DNA of 5,045 bases, from NCBI GenBank assembly GCA_004195335.1, contig SDWK01000299.1:1-5045 (forward strand). The letters are read 5' to 3'. This DNA comes from Shewanella sp. (GTDB lineage Bacteria > Pseudomonadota > Gammaproteobacteria > Enterobacterales > Shewanellaceae). Below are positions 1 to 5,045 of this stretch, piece after piece. The position numbers and the translations under genes are program-made. Below the pieces are notes generated by a model that saw only the letters and a list, made by a program, of their open reading frames with translations, ran no database searches and was not told the DNA's origin. Each line of letters opens with the position of its first letter. The first letter of the stretch is position 1.

Positions 1-105
1 CGTGGCGTGATTCGACACAGAGCGGATCCCTTGAGTGTGATTGAGACGATTAAGAATATTGATGTGGTGCCCCGAGATGGAGCGTTACACCTAGAGAATG
101 AGTGA
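1..105 (+). CDS. 3' end of an unidentified upstream reading frame (partial)
   Basis: This frame is open from the window edge to a TGA at 103-105, giving 34 residues that end in DGALHLENE. It is in the same frame as cysI, and its stop lies 9 bases before the cysI ATG. In many gammaproteobacteria the gene before cysI is cysJ, whose protein typically ends in a motif like RYQRDVY; neither this frame nor the other two forward frames shows that ending. The codons look reasonable for the host, but 34 open codons can occur by chance, so this may be intergenic DNA rather than a gene. I do not recognise the product. Confidence 0.3.
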   Translation, partial: RGVIRHRADPLSVIETIKNIDVVPRDGALHLENE

Positions 106-114
106 GACTTTGCC

Positions 115-1824
115 ATGACAGTAGAAAAAGTTGAAGAGACATTATCGATAAATGAACACCTGAAGACCGACAGTGACTTCCTCAGAGGAAGCATAGCTGA
201 AGGGCTCGATACGGCGGTCACCGGCGCATTTAGCGAGGGCGACCAGCAGTTAATCAAGTTTCATGGTTTTTATCAGCAAGATGACCGAGATCTACGTAAT
301 GAGCGTAAGGAGCAGAAGTTAGAGCCTCTCTATAGCTTCATGTTACGTGCCCGTGTTGCTGGTGGGGTGTGTACACCTGAGCAGTGGTTAGGTGTCGATG
401 AGATCTCATCGACATTGACCAGTTCAAACAGCATCCGACTCACGACGCGTCAGACTTTTCAATATCATGGCATCTCGAAGCGTAACCTCAGAACCTTGAT
501 CCAGAGTCTGGATAAGAAGGCGTTAGACTCTATTGCGGCTTGCGGTGATGTAAACCGAAACGTGATGTGTAATCCAAACCCTGTCGAGTCACGACTGCAT
601 GAGCAGGCTTATTACTGGGCTAAAAAGCTGTCAGATATCTACCTTCCAAGAACGAAGGCGTATGCCGAGATCTGGTTAGGCGATGATAAAGTGGCTACCA
701 GTGAGGGGGATGAGGTTGAACCCGTTTATGGTAAAACCTATCTGCCGCGTAAGTTTAAGATGGCCGTTGCCGTGCCACCAGATAACGATGTCGACGTTTA
801 CACCAATGACTTGGGTCTGATCGCCGTAGCCGAAGAGGGCGAGCTTGTAGGCTTTAACTTGGTCGCTGGCGGCGGTATGGGCTCGACCCATGGTGAAGTC
901 GAGACCTTCCCACGTCTTGCCGATGATTTTGGCTACATCAAAGCCGAAGACACCCTGAAATTTGCCGAAGCCATTTTGACCGTTCAACGTGATTGGGGTA
1001 ATCGCTCGAACCGTAAGCAGTCACGCCTTAAGTACACTATCGTCAAGCATGGCTATGAGACATTTAAGGCTGAAGTTGAAAAGCGCGCTGGCGTTAAGTT
1101 TGAGCCTAAACGCGATGTGGTGATCGGTGATCGCGGCGATCGTTATGGATGGATCAAAGGGGTCGATAACCAATGGCACCTGACACTCTTCATCGAAGGG
1201 GGTCGAATCAAAGATCTTCCGGGTCAGCCACTACAAACCGGCTTAAGAGAGATAGCTAAAATCCATAAAGGTGATTTTAGAATGACCTCAAATCAAAATC
1301 TTATCATTGCCGGCATTGCCGAGGAAGATAAAGACGCGATCGAGGCTCTGGCCCGCAGTCACGGTTTGATGGGCAAGCTTATCTCCGAAACCCGTGGCCG
1401 CTCTATCGCCTGTGTGGCTTTGCCAACCTGTGCGCTGGCTATGGCCGAGGCGGAGCGTTACTTCCCCGATTTTCTGACTAAGGTTGAGTCCTTGCAGGTG
1501 AAGCATGGTTTTGCCGATCAAGGCATAGTGATCCGAATGACGGGTTGCCCTAATGGCTGTGCCAGACCCTTTGCCGCCGAAATTGGTCTAGTGGGTAAAG
1601 CGCCGGGTCGCTATAACCTCTATCTTGGAGCGAGCTTTGAAGGGACCAGACTGAATAAGCTCTATCGTGAAAATATTCAGGAAGCCGAGATCTTATCTGA
1701 ACTCGACCAACTGTTCGCTCGCTATGTGAGCGAGCGTGAAGAGGGGGAAACCTTTGGTAATTTCACGGTTCGCTCAGGCGTAGTGAAAGCGGTTCTCGAT
1801 GCCGCTAAGGACTTCCATGACTAA
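115..1824 (+). CDS. cysI: Assimilatory sulfite reductase (NADPH) hemoprotein beta subunit
   Basis: CysI catalyses the six-electron reduction of sulfite to sulfide in the cytoplasm, taking electrons from the flavoprotein CysJ, in cysteine biosynthesis. The 569 residues match the E. coli protein (570) almost end to end. The 4Fe-4S/siroheme ligands are visible as C433 and C439 (CVALPTC) and C478 and C482 (TGCPNGC). Siroheme- and sulfite-binding basic residues are also present: R78 (MLRAR), R148 (NRNV), K213 and K215 (LPRKFK). The order is the family's usual one: a first ferredoxin-like half-domain (about 60-130), a siroheme domain (about 165-325), a second half-domain (about 340-415), and a cluster-binding domain (about 425-565). 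ATG 115 is the first start after the in-frame TGA at 103-105, and the N-terminus fits the family. Its Shine-Dalgarno is weak (GAG at 104-106), which suggests coupling to upstream translation. cysH overlaps its last 8 bases. No damage is seen. Confidence 0.97.
   Translation: MTVEKVEETLSINEHLKTDSDFLRGSIAEGLDTAVTGAFSEGDQQLIKFHGFYQQDDRDLRNERKEQKLEPLYSFMLRARVAGGVCTPEQWLGVDEISSTLTSSNSIRLTTRQTFQYHGISKRNLRTLIQSLDKKALDSIAACGDVNRNVMCNPNPVESRLHEQAYYWAKKLSDIYLPRTKAYAEIWLGDDKVATSEGDEVEPVYGKTYLPRKFKMAVAVPPDNDVDVYTNDLGLIAVAEEGELVGFNLVAGGGMGSTHGEVETFPRLADDFGYIKAEDTLKFAEAILTVQRDWGNRSNRKQSRLKYTIVKHGYETFKAEVEKRAGVKFEPKRDVVIGDRGDRYGWIKGVDNQWHLTLFIEGGRIKDLPGQPLQTGLREIAKIHKGDFRMTSNQNLIIAGIAEEDKDAIEALARSHGLMGKLISETRGRSIACVALPTCALAMAEAERYFPDFLTKVESLQVKHGFADQGIVIRMTGCPNGCARPFAAEIGLVGKAPGRYNLYLGASFEGTRLNKLYRENIQEAEILSELDQLFARYVSEREEGETFGNFTVRSGVVKAVLDAAKDFHD
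1806..1811 (+). promoter_or_regulatory. Ribosome binding site of cysH inside cysI
   Basis: TAAGGA lies 5 bases before ATG 1817 and within the last codons of cysI. It decides the cysH start: an in-frame ATG at 1799 would add six residues (MPLRTS) but has no comparable Shine-Dalgarno and would lengthen the overlap to 26 bases. The arrangement implies translational coupling of cysH to cysI. Confidence 0.75.
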
Positions 1825-2584
1825 CTCCGTAAAGGTGCAATCCATTGTCTCTGCCGATGAGTTATTAGCGTTATTGACCGCGCCACAAGTTGAGCAAAAG
1901 CTTGAACTTGAACGTATTAATCAGTTTTTGTCTGAATTAACCCCGGCTCAACGGGTTAGCTGGGGGCTCGAATATTTGCCGGGTAATCATGCCCTGTCGT
2001 CAAGTTTTGGGATACAGGGTGCCGTTATGCTGCACCTCGTCAGTGAGCGCAAGGCTGATATCCCGGTGATTTTGACCGATACCGGTTACCTCTTCTCTGA
2101 AACTTATCGTTTTATCGATGAGTTAACCGAGCGATTAAAGCTAAACCTTAAGGTGTTTGCATCGCCGTTGACACCAGCCTGGCAAGAGGCGCGTTTTGGC
2201 TTGTTGTGGGAGAAGGGCTTAGATGGCCTGGATCAATATAACAGGATGAATAAGGTCGAACCCATGCAACGAGCGCTGGGTGAGCTGGAGGTCGGGACCT
2301 GGTTTGCAGGGTTGCGCCGTGCTCAATCTAGTACCCGTGAGGCGCTGCCTATTCTCGCTATCCATGGTTCGCGCTATAAGATACTGCCGATCCTCGAGTG
2401 GAGTAATAAAGATGTACATGAGTACCTCACAGAGCATGATCTTCCCTATCACCCCCTATGGGAGAAAGGTTACGTCTCGGTAGGAGATGTGCATTCCAGC
2501 AAGCCGCTGGAGTTGGGAATGAGCGAAGAGGAGACGCGATTTAACGGTTTGAAACGAGAGTGTGGTCTGCATTTCGAGATTTAA
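1817..2584 (+). CDS. cysH: Phosphoadenosine phosphosulfate (PAPS) reductase, thioredoxin-dependent
   Basis: CysH reduces PAPS to sulfite and adenosine 3',5'-bisphosphate, with thioredoxin or glutaredoxin as electron donor, in the cytoplasm. From ATG 1817 the protein has 255 residues (E. coli about 244). The PP-loop nucleotide-binding motif SSSFGIQ is at 61-67, TDTGYLF at 87-93, the substrate-binding stretch [13 protein letters not shown] at 162-174, and [10 protein letters not shown] at 219-228. The C-terminal catalytic motif KRECGLH carries C249, the only cysteine in the protein. The Cys-Cys pair that holds the 4Fe-4S cluster in APS reductases is absent, so the enzyme should use PAPS, not APS; this substrate call is inferred from family knowledge. 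The gene overlaps cysI by 8 bases and is followed by a terminator, so it is the last gene of the operon. Confidence 0.96.
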   Translation: MTNSVKVQSIVSADELLALLTAPQVEQKLELERINQFLSELTPAQRVSWGLEYLPGNHALSSSFGIQGAVMLHLVSERKADIPVILTDTGYLFSETYRFIDELTERLKLNLKVFASPLTPAWQEARFGLLWEKGLDGLDQYNRMNKVEPMQRALGELEVGTWFAGLRRAQSSTREALPILAIHGSRYKILPILEWSNKDVHEYLTEHDLPYHPLWEKGYVSVGDVHSSKPLELGMSEEETRFNGLKRECGLHFEI

Positions 2585-2612
2585 TCCTGTTAAGCGGGTT
2601 CACCGGTAATAG

Positions 2613-2648
2613 AGAGGAGCCACTAATTAGTCGTTCCTCTTGTTTTTT
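2613..2648 (+). terminator. Intrinsic terminator of the cysIH operon
   Basis: AGAGGAGC at 2613-2620 pairs with GTTCCTCT at 2633-2640 (one G-T wobble), and the inner ACTAA/TTAGT extends the hairpin past a single C-C mismatch. A T-rich tail (TGTTTTTT, 2641-2648) follows directly. It starts 28 bases after the cysH stop, as expected for the end of the operon. Confidence 0.85.
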
Positions 2649-2690
2649 GGCAGAGATTCATCGAGTGATATGAGCGGCTTAACTCGCAAT

Positions 2691-2699
2691 TGTGGATAA
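2691..2699 (-). promoter_or_regulatory. DnaA box (perfect consensus match)
   Basis: TGTGGATAA on the + strand is TTATCCACA on the - strand, the classic high-affinity DnaA-box 9-mer. It ends 10 bases before the TTGACA of the promoter at 2710. The match is exact, but binding by DnaA is an inference. Confidence 0.45.
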
Positions 2700-2709
2700 C
2701 CGGGTATTC

Positions 2710-2739
2710 TTGACATCGCTGTCATCTGGCTAATTTAAT
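2710..2739 (+). promoter_or_regulatory. Predicted sigma-70-type promoter
   Basis: A perfect -35 hexamer TTGACA (2710-2715) is followed after 18 bases by TTTAAT (2734-2739, five of six matches to TATAAT). Transcription would begin near 2746 and run rightward into a stretch without an ORF, about 490 bases before the next gene's start codon. It could therefore give a long leader for that gene or a small RNA. A DnaA-box match lies just upstream. Confidence 0.5.
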
Positions 2740-2802
2740 GAGTAATTATCCTCTGAGGTTATACTTTAGTTCTATTTTGTTAATTTTTTGTACATAAGTA
2801 CT

Positions 2803-2844
2803 CACAAACTTATACACAGTGTGTTTTTTAGTCTATAGTTTGTG
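2803..2844. repeat. Nested imperfect inverted repeat
   Basis: CACAAAC (2803-2809) pairs with GTTTGTG (2838-2844). One bulged T then leads to TATA (2811-2814) facing TATA (2834-2837), and the centre contains the small palindrome ACACAGTGTGT followed by T6 (2824-2829). A second pairing option, ATAAGT (2794-2799) with ACTTAT (2808-2813), would compete with it. The arms are AT-rich, so stability is moderate. Confidence 0.4.
2810..2818 (+). promoter_or_regulatory. Second DnaA-box match
   Basis: TTATACACA fits the relaxed DnaA consensus TTATNCACA. It lies about 110 bases from the perfect box at 2691-2699 and in opposite orientation, inside the nested inverted repeat, close to an AT-rich tract. Its function is inferred from the motif only. 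Confidence 0.35.
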
Positions 2845-2985
2845 GTTCCCGTAGATGGTTTTAGAATGCTGTTCTGTATCGAGTTCGTTATTAAGTTGGA
2901 CTCAATGATTTTTAGTTCTTCCTTGAGCTTATCGTCACTCCTATGATGATACTCACTAAGAGTCACAGACAGAGCTGTCAGCAAA

Positions 2986-3064
2986 CAAAAACCTCGCTCG
3001 TTTCATTCCTTGAGGTGAGCTAGTGGTTTTGATTGGCTTGCTGGCGCCTGCTTAATCAAAAACC
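2986..3064. repeat. Triple repeat able to form two competing hairpins
   Basis: CAAAAACC occurs at 2986-2993 and again at 3057-3064. Between them is the complementary GGTTTTGATT (3025-3034). The middle copy can pair with the left copy, as AAAACC plus GCTC/GAGC further in. Alternatively it can pair with the right copy, as GGTTTTGATT with AATCAAAAACC (3054-3064, one bulged A) enclosing a GC-rich centre GGCGCC. The two structures exclude each other. Read on the - strand, the left hairpin is followed by GGTTTTTGTTTG, which resembles a terminator, but no minus-strand gene is seen. Confidence 0.5.
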
Positions 3065-3069
3065 GTTAC

Positions 3070-3099
3070 ACCTGAATAGCCCGACGCGGCTATTCAGGT
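3070..3099. repeat. Perfect 12-bp inverted repeat with 6-base loop
   Basis: ACCTGAATAGCC (3070-3081) and GGCTATTCAGGT (3088-3099) are exact reverse complements around the loop CGACGC. TAC (3067-3069) and GTA (3101-3103) could extend the stem past one bulged C. No good T-run follows on either strand, so it is not a textbook terminator. A palindromic repeat family, an RNA end or processing element, or a protein-binding operator are possible. Confidence 0.65.
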
Positions 3100-3155
3100 C
3101 GTATTTCAGAGTCTGTTCATGCTTCCCTTTCCATCACTCCCTTTTATACGCCCGT

Positions 3156-3166
3156 TATAGTATATT
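3156..3166 (+). promoter_or_regulatory. Possible -10 region for the 578-residue protein gene
   Basis: Overlapping -10-like hexamers TATAGT (3156-3161) and TATATT (3161-3166) lie 67-77 bases before the start codon. No convincing -35 sequence is found at the right distance, so if this is a promoter it may need an activator or another sigma factor. Confidence 0.25.
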
Positions 3167-3176
3167 TAAACCTTAT

Positions 3177-3205
3177 GTCTACAGGGAATCTGAAGTTAAG
3201 TAGAC
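3177..3205. repeat. Short inverted repeat in the leader of the following gene
   Basis: GTCTAC (3177-3182) and GTAGAC (3200-3205) are perfect 6-base arms 17 bases apart, between the possible -10 region and the ribosome binding site. It could be an operator or a weak leader hairpin. Confidence 0.25.
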
Positions 3206-3220
3206 GCGAGCAAATTTAAT

Positions 3221-3224
3221 GGAG
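3221..3224 (+). promoter_or_regulatory. Ribosome binding site of the 578-residue protein gene
   Basis: GGAG lies 8 bases before ATG 3233. It supports that start, as does the lysine-rich signal-like N-terminus that begins there. Confidence 0.65.
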
Positions 3225-3232
3225 TTTAATCG

Positions 3233-4969
3233 ATGAAGAAGTTATTAATTGCAGCAGCTGTGGTCGCTGCTGGTGCGGGTGGGTATTGGTTGAGTCAAGA
3301 AAAACCAAGCTCTGCTTCCAGCCAATCTGACATTGTGCTGGCCTCTGTTCCTTCCGACACACCGCTCTTTTCCGGTCAGCTGAAGCCTTTTCCAATCAAG
3401 TCCTATGTGAACTCTCTTTCTCAAAGCTATAAGACAGCTCCTGATGAGATTTTTGCAGAGTTAGAGCAGTCTAACGATGCGAGAGCTAAATTTCTTTTGA
3501 GCCTGAGTCGCTCATATATGGACAGCCTGCAAAGCGGTGAGCAATTTATCGAGACGTTTGGTTTGGCGGAACAGATCCGCAGTTACTTCTATACTCTAGG
3601 CATCGTGCCGGTTGTTAAATTTGAAGTCGAGAAGCCTCAGGCGATATGGGCACTGCTCGATAAGGCCGAGCAAGACAGTGGTTATCGTCATGAAACTAGA
3701 ACCCTTAAAGGTCTGGATTATCGTGTCTATACTCTAAGCGATATAGGCGATCCCGATAAGTTAGAGCTCTTGTTTGCCCAGAAAGATGGCTTGCTTACTG
3801 TCACCCTAAATAGTGCATTTATCGATGAGCCTACTCTGGAAACAGCGTTAGGTTTGCGCCCCGTTCCCAATTCACTGGCCGATTCAGGTATTTTAGAACA
3901 GATTATAAAAACCCATGGTTTCAGTGATGAGGCGATTGGTTATTTAAACCATCAGGAAATAGTCAAAGCGATCACTACTAAAGAGGGCAATCAACTGGCT
4001 CAGCAGATAACAGCCCTCTCAGAACAAGAGGGTGAAGACCCACTTGCAGAGTTTAGAACCCCCGAGTGTCGCAGTGAATTATCAGCGATCACTGCTAATT
4101 GGCCGCGTACGGTATTTGGGTTAAATAGTGCCAATATCGAGGATAAACAGAGCAGCTTCGATTTCTCAACCATAGTAGAGAGTAAGAATAAGACCCTGCT
4201 TGATGCCCTTAAGAAAATGCGTGGTTTTATACCCGATTACGCTAAAAACCCGGGAGACTCTGTGTTCTCAATGGGATTAGGCATTGAACTTAACCAACTG
4301 GTGCCATCATTGACTGCCGTTTGGGATGAGTTGTTACAGCCGCAATACCAGTGTCAGGTCCTGCAGGAGTTTCAGCAGGAGTTATCGGGTCAGAGCCCGG
4401 CAATGTTAGGCATGTTTACCGGTATGGCAAATGGCGTCAGAGGGGTGAGTGCCTCGCTTATTGATTATAAATTTACCGACACTGATGGGGAGCCCCAACT
4501 CGAGAGTGTCGATGCCATAGTGAGCTTGTCTGCCGATAATCCAAGCATGCTGTTTAATATGGTAAAACCTTTCGCGCCCGAATTAGCCAATATTCAACTG
4601 CCTCAAGATGGTAGCGTTATCGACCTCTCTCACCTGCTTCCTTTACCGCCTGAGTATGGCATTAAACCTAAGATGGCAGTGAAAGGTAGTCATTTAGTTA
4701 TATTCAATGGTGAGAAGGCGAAGGCCATAGCAGAGCAGATGGCTGCGGAACCGCTTACCGATAATGGTTTGTACAATATCGCTTTAGATTATAAAAAGTT
4801 ATTCACGCCAATTGTGACCTTGGCTGAAATGACGGGTGAGCCGCTTCCCGAAGAGCTCTCGATGATGAAAGATTATGATATGCAGGTGAAAATGGGCGTG
4901 GATATCAATGAGCAAGGCATCGTTTTTGACTCATATATTAATAACAAAGTTACACCAGCGGAAGAGTAA
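3233..4969 (+). CDS. Exported or membrane-anchored protein of unknown function, possibly DUF3352-like
   Basis: The 578-residue protein opens with MKK and a hydrophobic stretch (about residues 4-20, LLIAAAVVAAGAGGYWL), then a Ser-rich linker. This is a Sec-type signal or an N-terminal anchor. There is no lipobox cysteine and no clear cleavage site, so anchoring in the inner membrane with a periplasmic body is my preferred reading. The rest is hydrophilic. Two stretches look related: GLLTVTLN (186-193) leading to IGYLNHQEIV (235-244), and SHLVIFN (486-492) leading to LYNIALDYKK (513-522). This points to an internal duplication. The layout, with VPSDTPLF soon after the anchor and repeated strand-helix-strand units, recalls DUF3352 proteins, but I cannot confirm membership. 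The only cysteines, C279 and C374, could form a disulfide. No catalytic motif is visible. It has its own ribosome binding site and terminator and is separated from cysH by 648 bases, so no sulfur role should be assumed. Confidence 0.85.
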   Translation: MKKLLIAAAVVAAGAGGYWLSQEKPSSASSQSDIVLASVPSDTPLFSGQLKPFPIKSYVNSLSQSYKTAPDEIFAELEQSNDARAKFLLSLSRSYMDSLQSGEQFIETFGLAEQIRSYFYTLGIVPVVKFEVEKPQAIWALLDKAEQDSGYRHETRTLKGLDYRVYTLSDIGDPDKLELLFAQKDGLLTVTLNSAFIDEPTLETALGLRPVPNSLADSGILEQIIKTHGFSDEAIGYLNHQEIVKAITTKEGNQLAQQITALSEQEGEDPLAEFRTPECRSELSAITANWPRTVFGLNSANIEDKQSSFDFSTIVESKNKTLLDALKKMRGFIPDYAKNPGDSVFSMGLGIELNQLVPSLTAVWDELLQPQYQCQVLQEFQQELSGQSPAMLGMFTGMANGVRGVSASLIDYKFTDTDGEPQLESVDAIVSLSADNPSMLFNMVKPFAPELANIQLPQDGSVIDLSHLLPLPPEYGIKPKMAVKGSHLVIFNGEKAKAIAEQMAAEPLTDNGLYNIALDYKKLFTPIVTLAEMTGEPLPEELSMMKDYDMQVKMGVDINEQGIVFDSYINNKVTPAEE

Positions 4970-4994
4970 GTTAACATTAACCTCTCTTTCAGAT

Positions 4995-5019
4995 AGAGCC
5001 AGCATCGCTGGCTCTTTTT
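4995..5019 (+). terminator. Intrinsic terminator after the 578-residue protein gene
   Basis: AGAGCCAGC (4995-5003) and GCTGGCTCT (5007-5015) form a perfect 9-bp stem with the loop ATC, followed by a T-run at 5015-5019. It begins 26 bases after the stop codon. The - strand has no matching T-run beyond the hairpin, so it acts in the + direction. Confidence 0.92.
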
Positions 5020-5037
5020 ATTGGTTATAGGTGCGAT

Positions 5038-5045
5038 ATGTTGAT
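5038..5045 (+). CDS. Possible start of a following gene (truncated by window edge)
   Basis: ATG at 5038 follows AGGTG (5029-5033) by 4 bases, a possible ribosome binding site. Only two codons plus two bases remain, so neither identity nor reality can be judged. Confidence 0.2.

Larger units (their letters stand above)
2585..3232. other. 648-base intergenic region rich in inverted repeats
   Basis: No convincing protein-coding gene lies here. In order it holds the cysH terminator (2613-2648), a DnaA-box match (2691-2699), a sigma-70-type promoter (2710-2739), an AT-rich stretch with a T6 run (about 2774-2792), and a nested inverted repeat containing another DnaA-box match (2803-2844). These are followed by a short palindrome (2968-2979, GACAG-AG-CTGTC), a triple repeat with competing hairpins (2986-3064), a perfect 12-bp hairpin (3070-3099), and the leader of the following gene. 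A 60-codon minus-strand frame (2802-2984, TTG start) resembles no protein I know and is probably chance. Confidence 0.7.

Noticed and set aside
31..59. Promoter for cysI (TTGAGT-17-GAATAT)
   Set aside because: The -10 match is only three of six, and the stretch may be coding.
1122..1155. Four GATC sites within 34 bases
   Set aside because: They lie in cysI and follow from the codons for its [12 protein letters not shown] stretch; there is no sign of an origin or a methylation switch.
1799..1819. Upstream ATG at 1799 as the cysH start
   Set aside because: It lacks a good ribosome binding site, while ATG 1817 has TAAGGA at ideal spacing and gives a length closer to the family.
2802..2984. Minus-strand 60-codon frame with a TTG start and a GAGG-like Shine-Dalgarno
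   Set aside because: It lies across inverted repeats in an AT-rich gap, resembles no known protein, and has no promoter or neighbour supporting it.
3040..3099. Integron attC recombination site
   Set aside because: The hairpins are suggestive, but the paired GTTRRRY and RYYYAAC core sites are not found and no cassette genes surround it.

Overview
The window reads as a piece of gammaproteobacterial chromosome, most likely from Shewanella or a close marine relative. This is inferred from the CysI and CysH sequences, the moderate base composition, and an adjacent periplasmic protein of a type I associate with that group. All confident genes are on the + strand.

Positions 1-2648 are the distal part of an assimilatory sulfate reduction operon. 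A short in-frame tail of an unidentified upstream reading frame (1-105) is followed by cysI (115-1824, sulfite reductase hemoprotein). cysH (1817-2584, PAPS reductase) overlaps cysI by 8 bases and has its ribosome binding site inside the cysI 3' end. A strong intrinsic terminator (2613-2648) closes the unit. CysH reduces PAPS to sulfite, and CysI, with its flavoprotein partner CysJ, reduces sulfite to sulfide for cysteine synthesis. cysJ is not visible in the window, and the 34 residues before cysI do not resemble a CysJ C-terminus.

Positions 2585-3232 are a 648-base gap without a convincing gene, but it is not featureless. It holds the cysH terminator, a consensus DnaA box next to a good sigma-70-type promoter, and a second DnaA-box match inside a nested inverted repeat. 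Further along is a set of three repeat segments able to form two competing hairpins, then a perfect 12-bp hairpin with a 6-base loop. The promoter points into this structured, ORF-poor stretch, so a small non-coding RNA is possible but unproven.

Positions 3233-4969 encode an exported or membrane-anchored 578-residue protein of unknown function. Its layout suggests two related halves and recalls DUF3352-type proteins. It has its own ribosome binding site and a textbook terminator (4995-5019), so it looks like a single-gene unit. The last bases may hold the start of another gene (ATG at 5038).

I found no CRISPR array, tRNA, rRNA, insertion sequence or obvious new defence or metabolic system. 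The most interesting material is the structured gap and the uncharacterised envelope protein.
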